Origin: Acidimicrobiaceae bacterium
Lineage (GTDB): Bacteria > Actinomycetota > Acidimicrobiia > Acidimicrobiales > Bog-793
Direction of reading: 5' to 3'
DNA length: 40,335 nucleotides
Assembly (NCBI GenBank): GCA_027335685.1
Contig: DAHWHN010000029.1
Span: forward strand, 1-40,335
Position numbers and translations under genes: made by a program. Numbering within the stretch: position 1 is the first letter of the stretch; each line of letters opens with the position of its first letter. Of the stretch, positions 1 through 7,134 are shown in pieces. Under the pieces are notes generated by a model. That model was given only the letters and a program-made list of their open reading frames with translations. It was not told the DNA's origin and made no database searches.

Positions 1-92
1 TCGTAGCCGACGACGACGGCTGCGGGTGCCCGGTCGCCTCGCTCCGGTTGCCCGGAGGCGGGCCGGGGCTCCTCGTCGCCTCCCCTGCTCAC
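1..92 (-). CDS. N-terminal fragment of a probable glycosyltransferase (partial)
   Basis: An open frame on the minus strand starts with GTG at 92 and runs off the window edge after about 30 codons. Its start overlaps the rmlD stop in a GTGA junction, the commonest gene junction in this window. The visible end of the fragment reads AAVVVGY, which resembles the first beta strand of family 2 glycosyltransferases. In mycobacteria rmlD is followed by the rhamnosyltransferase gene wbbL, so a rhamnosyltransferase is a reasonable guess. Only about 30 residues are visible, the first 20 of them low-complexity, so the family is an inference from one short motif and the position. Confidence 0.5.
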   Translation of the reverse strand, partial: MSRGGDEEPRPASGQPERGDRAPAAVVVGY

Positions 93-961
93 CGCACGAG
101 CTCGGCGACGAGCCGGGCGAGCGACTCCTGCCACGGCGGCAGGAGCGGCATCCCCGACAGCCGCAGGGCTGCGTTGTCGAGCACCGAGTGCTCCGGGCGC
201 GGCGCACGACGAGGTGGGTCGAACGACGACGTCGCGATCGGCTCGACGCGCGCCGGGTCGAGGCCGGCCGCGGCGACGACCTCGCGGGCAAAGCCGTACC
301 AGGTGGTCTCCCCCGTGTTGGTCACGTGGAAGATCCCGGGCCGGCGCGCCAGGGCGAGGTCGACGAGCCGGGCGGCGAGGTCGTGCGCGATCGTCGGGCT
401 CCCGTGCTGGTCGTCGACGAACCGCAGCGGTGCGGAGGACTCGCGGGCAAGGCGTAGCACGGTCTTCGCGATGTTCTTGCCGGTCCGCCCGCACACCCAC
501 GAGGTCCGCACGATCGTGGCGGACGGGTCGAGCTCCTGCTCGCCACCGAGCTTCGACGCGCCGTAGACCGAGAGCGGGTGCGGCACGTCCCACTCGGTGT
601 AGGGCCGCCCGGCGGTGCCGTCGAACACGTAGTCCGTCGAGACGTACGCGACGTGGGCGCGGACGACGCGCGCGGCCTCCGCGACGTTGCGCGTCCCGAG
701 CGCGTTCACGGCGAAGGCCCGGTCGGGGTCGTCCTCGCACGCGTCGACCGCCGTCCAGGCAGCCGGGTGCACGACGACGTCGGGCTCGAGGGCGGTGACG
801 GCCGCGAGCACCTCGTCACGGTCGGCGACGTCGAGGCGCGAGCGGTCGGCCGCGACGACGTCGAGACCCGGGCCTTTCACCATCTGCTCCGACCGTCGCT
901 CGAGCTCGGCGACGACCTCGGAACCGACCTGGCCGCCCGCACCGGTGACGAGGATGCGCAC
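89..961 (-). CDS. rmlD: dTDP-4-dehydrorhamnose reductase
   Basis: 290 residues, the normal size for RmlD, which reduces dTDP-4-keto-L-rhamnose with NAD(P)H in the last step of dTDP-L-rhamnose synthesis in the cytoplasm. The N-terminus carries the Rossmann nucleotide-binding motif GAGGQVG. The middle has the SDR strand YVSTDYVFDG followed by the catalytic YGASK (Tyr-x-x-x-Lys). I chose GTG 961 because the protein then begins right at the Rossmann strand and the codon lies 1 nt after the rmlB stop; the longer upstream frame is antisense noise over rmlB. It is the second gene of an rml operon and overlaps the next gene by 4 nt. dTDP-rhamnose probably feeds a cell-wall linker or surface glycan. 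Confidence 0.95.
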   Translation of the reverse strand: MRILVTGAGGQVGSEVVAELERRSEQMVKGPGLDVVAADRSRLDVADRDEVLAAVTALEPDVVVHPAAWTAVDACEDDPDRAFAVNALGTRNVAEAARVVRAHVAYVSTDYVFDGTAGRPYTEWDVPHPLSVYGASKLGGEQELDPSATIVRTSWVCGRTGKNIAKTVLRLARESSAPLRFVDDQHGSPTIAHDLAARLVDLALARRPGIFHVTNTGETTWYGFAREVVAAAGLDPARVEPIATSSFDPPRRAPRPEHSVLDNAALRLSGMPLLPPWQESLARLVAELVR

Positions 962-962
962 C

Positions 963-2006
963 TCAGTGCGACGCCGTCGCGCCGCTGGTACCCACGGCCG
1001 CGGCGCTCCATGCACCCTCGACGACCGGCGAGCGGCCGAGAAGAGGGCGCCACCAGGGCTCGTTCGCCGCGTACCAGGCGACCGTCGCGGCGAGCCCCGG
1101 CTCGAACTCGACCTCCGGCGACCACCCGAGCTCCGTGCGGATCCGCGTCGAGTCGAGCAGGTACCGGCGGTCGTGGCCCGGCCGGTCCGGGACGACGTCG
1201 ACGAGGGAGTCGGGCTTGCCCGTCGCGGCGAGAACGGCCGCCGCGATCTCGGCGACGCTCGCCTCGCGGCCGGAGCCGACGTGGTAGGTGCGCCCGATCT
1301 CACCCTTGTCGAGCACGAGCTCGACGGCCCGGCAGTGGTCGTCGACGTGGAGCCACTCTCGGCGGTTCGCGCTCGACTGGTACACGGGCAGCCGCTGGTC
1401 CTGGAGCGCCCGCGTCGTGAACAGCGGGATCACCTTCTCCGGGAACTGGTACGGCCCGTAGTTGTTGCAGCAGTTCGTGATCGTCACCGGCAGGCCGAAG
1501 GTCTCGAAGTACGAGCGCACGACGTGGTCGGAGCCGGCCTTCGACGCGTTGTACGGCGTGCGGGGCCGGTAGGGCGACTCCTCGTTGAACGACTCGTCGC
1601 TGTCGAGGTCGAGGTCGCCGTAGACCTCGCACGTCGAGATGTGGTGGAGCCGCTCCACGCCGGCCCGCCGCGCGGCGTCGCAGAGCCCCTGGGTCCCGAG
1701 GACGTTCGTGCGGTAGAAGCGAGCCGGGTCGAGGATCGCGAGGCTGTTGTGGGACTCCGCGGCGAAGTTGACGACGACCTCGAGGTGGCGGGAGCCGAGA
1801 AGGTGCTCGACGAGCTCGCCGTTGCCGATGTCGCCGCGCACGAAGCTGACCCGACCCTCCGTCTCGAGCTCGGCGATGTTCTCGCGGTTGCCCGCGTAGG
1901 TCAGCGCGTCGAGCACGACCACCTGCTCGCCCGGATGGCTCGCGACGTAGTGGCGCACGAAGTTCGATCCGATGAAGCCGGCGCCGCCGGTGACGAGGAT
2001 GCCCAT
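963..2006 (-). CDS. rmlB: dTDP-glucose 4,6-dehydratase
   Basis: 347 residues, a short-chain dehydrogenase-fold enzyme that converts dTDP-glucose to dTDP-4-keto-6-deoxyglucose using bound NAD+. Visible motifs are GGAGFIGSN (residues 7-15), the YNASK active-site pair Tyr152/Lys156 and the family block NNYGPYQFPEKVIPL. The usual Thr-Asp-Glu dehydration motif (TDEVYG) reads TCEVYG here, with Cys126 (codon TGC) where the general-acid Asp is expected; see findings. Rhamnose-pathway assignment rests on rmlD starting 1 nt downstream. A TAGCCT hexamer lies 9 nt upstream of the ATG, so the transcript may have almost no leader. If the Cys is real, a related sugar-nucleotide dehydratase activity is possible. 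Confidence 0.9.
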   Translation of the reverse strand: MGILVTGGAGFIGSNFVRHYVASHPGEQVVVLDALTYAGNRENIAELETEGRVSFVRGDIGNGELVEHLLGSRHLEVVVNFAAESHNSLAILDPARFYRTNVLGTQGLCDAARRAGVERLHHISTCEVYGDLDLDSDESFNEESPYRPRTPYNASKAGSDHVVRSYFETFGLPVTITNCCNNYGPYQFPEKVIPLFTTRALQDQRLPVYQSSANRREWLHVDDHCRAVELVLDKGEIGRTYHVGSGREASVAEIAAAVLAATGKPDSLVDVVPDRPGHDRRYLLDSTRIRTELGWSPEVEFEPGLAATVAWYAANEPWWRPLLGRSPVVEGAWSAAAVGTSGATASH

Positions 2007-2015
2007 AGTCGGTGA

Positions 2016-2021
2016 AGGCTA
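2016..2021 (-). promoter_or_regulatory. possible -10 hexamer of rmlB
   Basis: TAGCCT on the minus strand, ending 9 nt before the rmlB ATG, with no Shine-Dalgarno sequence in between. This would give a leader of only 2-3 nt. It is part of a wider pattern of TANNNT hexamers just upstream of start codons in this window. No -35 element is obvious. Confidence 0.35.
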
Positions 2022-2113
2022 ATCGCGGCGCCGCAGCGGGCGACGGCGTCGCCGGACAACCTGCCCGGCGCTCCCCGTGGACCCCGTGGACCCCGAGCGT
2101 CCGGGACGCGTGC

Positions 2114-2938
2114 TCACCGGAGGTGGACCACGTCGCCGGCATCGAGCGACCGGCGGCGTCCATCAGACAGCTCGACGACGAGCCGGCCGTCGTCCTCGAG
2201 GCCGACCGCTCGCCCTTCGAGGGTCTCCCGGTCGAGCTCGACCCGCACGCGCCGATCGAGCGTCGAGCACGCGCCGCGGTACTGCGCGGCGACGCGCGCC
2301 CGACCGCCAACGCTGTCGAGATCACGGGCGCGGCGCGAGATCGCGTCGAGCAGAGCCTTCTCGACGACCTCGCGCCGCAGCGCGCGACCGCACTCGCGCT
2401 CGAGGGTCGTCGCCGAGCCGGCAAGACCCGCGAGCGGTCCTGCCGGCGGCCAGCCGGGCGGCCAGCCCACGTTGAGGCCGATTCCGACGACGAGCACGCC
2501 TGGTCCCCCGATCATCTCCGACAGGATCCCACCCAGCTTGCGGCCGCCCACGAGGACGTCGTTCGGCCACTTGAGGGACGCCTCGACGCCACAGCAGGAC
2601 CGCGCCGCGTCGAGAGCGGCGAGGCCGACGACGGCCGGAGCGAGGTAGGCGTCGCGCGCCCCGAGGCCACTGCGGAACAGCACGGAGCAGAGCACGGCCG
2701 AGCCGGGCGGGCTGCTCCAGGTGCGCTCACGCCGGCCCCGGCCTGCGAGCTGCTCCGCGGCGAGCACAGACGTGCCGTGGGGCGCACCGGCCACGGCGGC
2801 GTCGCGCAGCCACCGGTTCGTCGAGTCGACGACGGCGAGGCGGACCGGGCTCGTGAAGCCCGGGAGCCAGCTAGCCTGCTCACTCGAGCCGGGCCGGTCC
2901 TGGCCGTCGTCGGCTGCGCCAGCGCCCGGACTCCGCAC
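2114..2938 (-). CDS. birA: biotin--[acetyl-CoA-carboxylase] ligase
   Basis: 274 residues. It activates biotin as biotinyl-AMP and transfers it to the lysine of biotin carboxyl carrier protein. The ligase core shows GRGRRERTW (biotin/AMP loop), KWPNDV, GRKLGGIL and VGIGLNV, all standard for the family, followed by a C-terminal SH3-like domain. There is no N-terminal helix-turn-helix, so this is a group I, non-regulatory ligase. It is transcribed divergently from the biotin carboxylase/BCCP gene 48 nt away, which contains its likely substrate. The GTG at 2938 is preceded by TAACGT and 6 nt with no ribosome binding site, which suggests a leaderless mRNA and supports this start. Confidence 0.95.
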   Translation of the reverse strand: MRSPGAGAADDGQDRPGSSEQASWLPGFTSPVRLAVVDSTNRWLRDAAVAGAPHGTSVLAAEQLAGRGRRERTWSSPPGSAVLCSVLFRSGLGARDAYLAPAVVGLAALDAARSCCGVEASLKWPNDVLVGGRKLGGILSEMIGGPGVLVVGIGLNVGWPPGWPPAGPLAGLAGSATTLERECGRALRREVVEKALLDAISRRARDLDSVGGRARVAAQYRGACSTLDRRVRVELDRETLEGRAVGLEDDGRLVVELSDGRRRSLDAGDVVHLR

Positions 2939-2944
2939 AGGCGC

Positions 2945-2950
2945 ACGTTA
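2945..2950 (-). promoter_or_regulatory. -10 hexamer for a probable leaderless birA mRNA
   Basis: TAACGT on the minus strand ends exactly 6 nt before the birA GTG. That spacing puts transcription start at or next to the start codon. There is no Shine-Dalgarno sequence. No clear -35 element is visible in the 48-nt divergent region shared with the carboxylase gene. Confidence 0.45.
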
Positions 2951-2986
2951 GGCCGAGACGCGAGGAGTCCATAAGGGGTCGACCGG

Positions 2987-4312
2987 GTGTTCGCCAAGGT
3001 TCTCGTGGCCAATCGGGGCGAGATCGCCGTGCGGGTGATGCGGGCCTGCAGGGAGCTCGGCGTCGTTGGCGTCGCCGTCTACGCGGAACAAGATGCCCGT
3101 GCGATGCACGTGCGCTTCGCGGACGAGGCGTACGCGCTCGACGGAGACGGCGCGCCGGCCTACCTCGACATCGACGCCATCGTCAAGGTCGCCCGCAGAT
3201 GCGGAGCCGAGGCGATCCACCCCGGCTACGGCTTCCTCGCCGAGAACGCGTCCTTCGCGCAGGCCGTGGCCGCCGCCGGCATCGTCTTCGTCGGCCCGCC
3301 GCCGGCGGCGATCGAGACGATGGGCTCCAAGCTGAGCTCGCGGGCCGCGGCTCTCGCGGTCGGCGTGGCCGGCGTGCCGGGCCTCGGCGACGCGGTGACC
3401 GACGCCGCGGTGGTCGCCGCGTTCGGCTCCGAGCACGGCTGGCCGGTCGCGATCAAGGCGTCCTACGGCGGCGGCGGTCGTGGCATGAAGGTCGTGCACA
3501 GCGCGGCCGAGGCCGAGGCCGGTCTCGACCAGGCGCGCCGGGAGTCCCTCGCCTCCTTCGGCCGGTCGGAGGTCTACCTCGAGCGCTACCTCGCAGCGGC
3601 ACGCCACGTCGAGATGCAGGTGGTCGCCGACCGCCACGGCACCACGCTCTGGCTCGGCGAGCGCGACTGCTCCAGCCAGCGCCGCCACCAAAAGCTCGTC
3701 GAGGAGACGCCTGCTCCGGGGCTCGCGCCGGGGGTGCGCGAGGCGATGGGCGCTGCGTCGGTGCGCGTCGCCGCCGCCTGCGGCTACGAAGGCGTCGGGA
3801 CGGTCGAGTTCCTCTACGAGGACGGCCAGTTCTACTTCCTCGAGATGAACACGAGGCTGCAGGTCGAGCACCCCGTGACCGAGCTCGTCACCGGGCTCGA
3901 CCTCGTCGAGATGCAGCTGCGCGTCGCAGCCGGCGAGCCGCTCGGGATGACCCAGGACGACGTCGCCACCCGCGGCCACGCGATCGAGTGCCGCGTGAAC
4001 GCCGAGGACCCGGCGCGCGGCGCGTTCCTGCCGAGCCCGGGAACCCTCGAGGTCCTGCGGCTCCCCGCCGGACCCGGCGTCCGCGTCGACGCCGGCTACG
4101 AAGCGGGCGACACCGTCAGCCCGTCGTTCGACAACCTCGTGGCGAAGATCGCCGTTTGGGGCGCGGACAGGGACCAGGCGCGACGACGCATGCTGCGGGC
4201 ACTGCGCGAGACCGTCGTGCAGGGAGTCACGACGACGATCCCGGCGGAGATCGCCATCCTCGAGCACGAGAGCTTCGTCGGCGCCCACCACTCGACGCGC
4301 TTTGTCGAGTAG
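2987..4312 (+). CDS. biotin carboxylase domain of an acyl-CoA carboxylase alpha subunit, ended by an in-frame TAG
   Basis: 441 residues forming a complete biotin carboxylase: ATP-grasp domain with the glycine-rich loop [11 protein letters not shown], the [16 protein letters not shown] block that binds ATP/Mg and bicarbonate, and the C-terminal cap ending HHSTRFVE. It carboxylates biotin on BCCP using ATP and bicarbonate. The start is GTG 2987, preceded by an AAGGGG ribosome binding site. The TAG at 4310-4312 lies in the linker where actinobacterial AccA-type proteins continue into the BCCP domain. The frame after it stays open, without any shift, to 4744 and encodes that missing part. The acyl substrate (acetyl-, propionyl- or methylcrotonyl-CoA) cannot be told because no carboxyltransferase gene is present. 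Confidence 0.95.
   Translation: MFAKVLVANRGEIAVRVMRACRELGVVGVAVYAEQDARAMHVRFADEAYALDGDGAPAYLDIDAIVKVARRCGAEAIHPGYGFLAENASFAQAVAAAGIVFVGPPPAAIETMGSKLSSRAAALAVGVAGVPGLGDAVTDAAVVAAFGSEHGWPVAIKASYGGGGRGMKVVHSAAEAEAGLDQARRESLASFGRSEVYLERYLAAARHVEMQVVADRHGTTLWLGERDCSSQRRHQKLVEETPAPGLAPGVREAMGAASVRVAAACGYEGVGTVEFLYEDGQFYFLEMNTRLQVEHPVTELVTGLDLVEMQLRVAAGEPLGMTQDDVATRGHAIECRVNAEDPARGAFLPSPGTLEVLRLPAGPGVRVDAGYEAGDTVSPSFDNLVAKIAVWGADRDQARRRMLRALRETVVQGVTTTIPAEIAILEHESFVGAHHSTRFVE
4310..4312 (+). other. in-frame amber codon inside an ancestral BC-BCCP fusion gene
   Basis: TAG at codon 442 of the frame that begins at 2987; the same frame continues to a TGA at 4742-4744. The translation after the TAG (ELDLSGL, then LRTVDAEVDGRRYRV) is typical of the linker and BCCP lead-in of fused actinobacterial alpha subunits. 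A G-to-T change in a GAG Glu codon would explain it. Other genes in this window, such as those ending at 9110, 12809 and 12876, use TAG as an ordinary stop, so recoding is unlikely. Confidence 0.85.
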
Positions 4313-4399
4313 GAGCTCGACCTCTCGGGCCTCGCGCCCGGAGCGCCAGGAGCGACGCCGGACGGGACGCGCCGCGAGGACGGGACGACGCTGCGGACG

Positions 4400-4744
4400 G
4401 TGGACGCGGAGGTCGACGGCAGGCGCTACCGCGTGCGGCTCTGGCTCCCGGAGACGACCGGGGGCGTGGCGACCGCCCGGACCGGCACCCCTGCGCGGCG
4501 CGAGCGCCGGAGCGACGCAGCGCCGGCTCCCGACGGGACCATCGTCGCGCCGATGCAGGGAACGATCGCCCAGGTCCTCGCCGCTGTCGGCGACGGGGTC
4601 GCGCCAGGTCAGACCGTCTGCGTCCTCGAGGCGATGAAGATGGAGAACTCGATCACCTCGCCGGTCGCAGGGATCGTCACCGAGCTCCGGGTGAGCACGG
4701 GCGACGCCGTCGGGCCCGGCGACGTCATCATGGTGGTCCGATGA
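4400..4744 (+). CDS. biotin carboxyl carrier domain, separate only because of the upstream TAG
   Basis: 114 residues if translated from GTG 4400. The C-terminal half is a biotinyl domain with the canonical EAMKMEN motif; the biotinylated lysine is residue 80 from this start, or residue 551 of the uninterrupted frame from 2987. The GTG has no convincing ribosome binding site; the nearest GAGGA is about 19 nt away. Family-like sequence (LRTVD) extends upstream of it, so the GTG may not be a real start. It is either a small, newly separated BCCP or the tail of a 585-residue fusion seen through an error or nonsense mutation. The biotin ligase gene sits next to this locus. Confidence 0.7.
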   Translation: MDAEVDGRRYRVRLWLPETTGGVATARTGTPARRERRSDAAPAPDGTIVAPMQGTIAQVLAAVGDGVAPGQTVCVLEAMKMENSITSPVAGIVTELRVSTGDAVGPGDVIMVVR

Positions 4745-4830
4745 CCGGTGCTCCGGCGACGGCCCTGCCGGTCGCAGGGACGACCGGACGAGCCCGACAG
4801 CGGTCAGATCGCCCGAAGGAGACCAGATGA
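4741..4830 (+). CDS. possible 29-residue coupling ORF
   Basis: A 29-codon frame whose ATG overlaps the BCCP stop (ATGA at 4741-4744) and whose TGA overlaps the ATG of the next gene (ATGA at 4827-4830). The peptide is rich in Ala, Thr and Arg and resembles nothing I know. It could carry ribosomes from the BCCP gene to the amidohydrolase gene, but the latter has its own good ribosome binding site. The double overlap may be chance. Confidence 0.25.
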   Translation: MTGAPATALPVAGTTGRARQRSDRPKETR

Positions 4831-6005
4831 GCGACGGGCGTGCCGGGACGAAGGCCGCCGCCGCCGCCGCCGTGCGCGGCGCGACCGCAGGGCTCGTCGA
4901 CCTCTCGCACCGCATCCACGCGCATCCCGAGCTCTCCTTCGAAGAGGAGCAGGCGTCCGGCTGGTGCGCGGACGCGCTCGCCGACGCCGGCTTCGGCGTG
5001 ACCCAGGGGATCTGCGGCCTGCCGACCGCCTTCTCGGCCTCGTTCGGCAGCGGACCGTTCGTCGTGGGGATCTGCTGCGAGTACGACGCGCTCCCCGAGA
5101 TCGGCCACGCGTGCGGGCACAACGTGATCGCCGCTGCCGCAGTCGGCGCAGGCATCGGGCTCGCGCGCGTCGCGGACGAGATCGGCTGCACGATCAGGGT
5201 GCTCGGCACGCCGGCCGAGGAGGGCGGCGGCGGCAAGATCACGATGCTCGAGCGCGGTGGCTTCGACGGCATCCACGCGTCCCTCATGGTCCATCCCTGG
5301 CCGTCCGAGCTGATCCAGATGCCCTGCCTCGCCGTGTCGCACTTCGACGTCGAGTACACGGGGCGGGCTGCGCACGCGTCGGCCTTCCCCGAGCTCGGCG
5401 TGAACGCCGCCGACGCGATCACCGTCGCCCAGGTCGCGGTCGGGCTCCTGCGCCAGCATGCGCACCCCGGCAACCAGGTGCACGGCATCGTCACGCTCGG
5501 TGGTGCCGCGCCCAACATCGTGCCCGCGCACACCCGGGCGAAGTACTACGTCCGGGCCAGCACCCTCGAGGAGCTCGCGCGCTGGGAGCCGCGGGTGCAC
5601 CGCTGCTTCGAGGCCGGGGCCGTCGCGACAGGCGCCGATGTGGCGATCGTCCCGCAGGGGCCGGTCTACTCGGAGTTCCGCGCCGACGACGCCATGGCGG
5701 CGGTCTACAAGCGCAACGCGGAGGCGCTCGGCCGCCGGTTCGCCGAGACCGGCGACAAGGTCGTCGCCGCCTCGACCGACATGGCCAACGTCTCGCTCGC
5801 CATGCCCGCGATCCATCCGACGCTCGGCCTCGACTCGCTCCCGGCGGTCAACCACCAGGCAGAGTTCGCGGCCCATTGCGTGACCGCGATCGCGGACGAG
5901 GCGGTCGTCGACGGGGCGATCGCGATGGCGTGGACGGTCGCGGACCTCGCGACGGACGCCGAGCAGCGGGCCCGACTCTGCGCCCGTGCGTACAGCTCGA
6001 CCTGA
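4827..6005 (+). CDS. M20-family metallo-amidohydrolase (AbgB/PM20D2-like)
   Basis: 392 residues. M20D peptidase-fold amidohydrolase, expected to bind two metal ions and cleave an amide bond in an N-acyl or dipeptide-like substrate. Visible signatures are HAHPELSFEEE near residue 35, the metal-binding block EIGHACGHN, the TPAEEGG catalytic/metal Glu pair, MVHPW, and APNIVP in the lid domain. The GICCEYDALPEIGHACGH arrangement is typical of the AbgB/PM20D2 branch rather than DapE or ArgE. The start is ATG 4827, 6 nt after AAGGAG. It has no signal peptide, so it acts in the cytoplasm. It follows the carboxylase locus by about 80 nt and overlaps the next gene by 20 nt. The substrate is unknown. 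Confidence 0.88.
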   Translation: MSDGRAGTKAAAAAAVRGATAGLVDLSHRIHAHPELSFEEEQASGWCADALADAGFGVTQGICGLPTAFSASFGSGPFVVGICCEYDALPEIGHACGHNVIAAAAVGAGIGLARVADEIGCTIRVLGTPAEEGGGGKITMLERGGFDGIHASLMVHPWPSELIQMPCLAVSHFDVEYTGRAAHASAFPELGVNAADAITVAQVAVGLLRQHAHPGNQVHGIVTLGGAAPNIVPAHTRAKYYVRASTLEELARWEPRVHRCFEAGAVATGADVAIVPQGPVYSEFRADDAMAAVYKRNAEALGRRFAETGDKVVAASTDMANVSLAMPAIHPTLGLDSLPAVNHQAEFAAHCVTAIADEAVVDGAIAMAWTVADLATDAEQRARLCARAYSST

Positions 6006-7086
6006 CGGCAGCGTCCAGGTCACGCGAGCCGGACCACCGGCGCTCTCGGTTCCCCGGTCGTGGTCGGCGTTCACCCCCGACTGGATGACCCGCGCGCTCG
6101 CCCCGAGCTTCCCGGGTGCGGTCGTGCGTCGGGTGACGCGACGCGACGCCGTGAGCGGGACCAACCGGCGGGCCCGGCTGCTGCTCGCCTACGACGCCGG
6201 CGACGGTCCGGCGAGCGTGTTTGTCAAGCGCGAAGGGAGCTGGCCGAACCGGCTGGCACTGCTCGCGCTCCGAGCGCTCGAGAGCGAGGCGCTGCTCTAC
6301 TGCTCCGGGGCGCCGCTGCCGCTCGAGCACCCGGCGGCGTACGCGGCGGCAGTCGACCGCCGGCGGCTCGCCGTCGTCGTGGTCCTGGAGGACGTGACGC
6401 AGCGCGGTGCGCAGCCGCACGCGTTCGAGCGACCGCTCACGCCCGAGCAGGTCGCGAGCGGCTGTGCGGGCCTGGCCAGGCTGCACGGCGCCTACTGGGA
6501 CCGGCCACGTCCTCGAGCGCTCGACTTCGTGGGCCCCTGGCGGCTCGGGCGCCCCCTCGCGCCGATCTCGTGGGCCAGCCTGCGACGGGCGCTCCACCTG
6601 CTGCGCACAAGCGGGCACGGAGACCTGCTGCGCCCCGATCTCGACGCCGGCTCCCTCGAGCGCGGGTTCCGGAGGTGGGCGACCTGCGCGCGCGAGGGCC
6701 CCCAGACGCTGCTCCACGGCGACCCGCACCCGGGCAACGCCTACGCGCTCGCCGGCGGCGCGACCGGCTTCTACGACTGGCAACTCGTCCGCAGCGGCAG
6801 CTGGGTGCACGACGTCGGCTACTTCGTGGTCTCCAGCCTGGCGGTGGCCGATCGCCAGGCTCACGAGCGCGAGCTGCTCGCCGGCTACCTCGCTGAGCTC
6901 GCCCGTGCCGGGGCCCCCGCGCCCGACCCCGCCACCGCCTGGGACCGCTACCGCCAGACGCCCGTGTTCGGTCTCGGCACGTGGCTGCACACCTTGTCCG
7001 GCGGCGGCTTCCAGCCAGCCCGGACCTGCCTCGTGGCGATCGAGCGCTTCGCCGCCGCCGAGGCGGACCGTGCGGCCGGCCGCTGA
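5986..7086 (+). CDS. aminoglycoside-phosphotransferase-fold kinase (APH family)
   Basis: 366 residues from a GTG that overlaps the amidohydrolase stop by 20 nt. The only other in-frame start nearby is ATG 6085, which would remove part of the N-terminal lobe. The catalytic loop LLHGDPHPGN (Brenner motif, His-Gly-Asp...Asn) and the following FYDWQLV, where Asp binds magnesium, are intact. They define a small-molecule kinase of the APH/choline-kinase type. Such proteins are numerous in actinobacteria and mostly not resistance enzymes; substrates include sugars, choline and macrolides. The coupling to an amidohydrolase suggests a shared salvage or catabolic route, but nothing in the sequence names the substrate. 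Confidence 0.85.
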   Translation: MRTARPDGSVQVTRAGPPALSVPRSWSAFTPDWMTRALAPSFPGAVVRRVTRRDAVSGTNRRARLLLAYDAGDGPASVFVKREGSWPNRLALLALRALESEALLYCSGAPLPLEHPAAYAAAVDRRRLAVVVVLEDVTQRGAQPHAFERPLTPEQVASGCAGLARLHGAYWDRPRPRALDFVGPWRLGRPLAPISWASLRRALHLLRTSGHGDLLRPDLDAGSLERGFRRWATCAREGPQTLLHGDPHPGNAYALAGGATGFYDWQLVRSGSWVHDVGYFVVSSLAVADRQAHERELLAGYLAELARAGAPAPDPATAWDRYRQTPVFGLGTWLHTLSGGGFQPARTCLVAIERFAAAEADRAAGR

Positions 7087-7104
7087 ACCCCGCTGCTCTC
7101 GCCC

Positions 7105-7129
7105 GGCCGCAGCCAGGCGCGGCGCGGCC
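7105..7129 (+). terminator. weak hairpin between convergent genes
   Basis: GGCCGC at 7105-7110 can pair with GCGGCC at 7124-7129 across a 13-nt loop, in the 48-nt gap between the kinase gene (+) and the rhodanese-ThiF gene (-). There is no T-run. It is short and in GC-rich DNA, so confidence is low. Confidence 0.3.
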
Positions 7130-7134
7130 TCCTC

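Noticed and set aside
2039-2053. Terminator hairpin GGCGAC/GTCGCC after birA
   Set aside because: The loop is only 3 nt, the stem 6 bp, and it is in GC-rich DNA where such matches are frequent. There is no supporting T-run.
4310-4312. Pyrrolysine-type or programmed recoding of the TAG
   Set aside because: Other genes here end in TAG as a normal stop, no recoding element is visible after it, and no pyl gene is in the window. Mutation, gene split or error is simpler.
2948-5533. 861-codon open frame on the minus strand opposite the carboxylase and amidohydrolase genes
   Set aside because: The plus strand encodes clear biotin carboxylase and M20 motifs over the same bases. The minus frame has no family-like segment.
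5986-7086. Antibiotic resistance gene (aminoglycoside phosphotransferase)
   Set aside because: Only the general kinase fold motifs are visible. The sequence is not recognisably close to a known resistance enzyme and its neighbours suggest metabolism.
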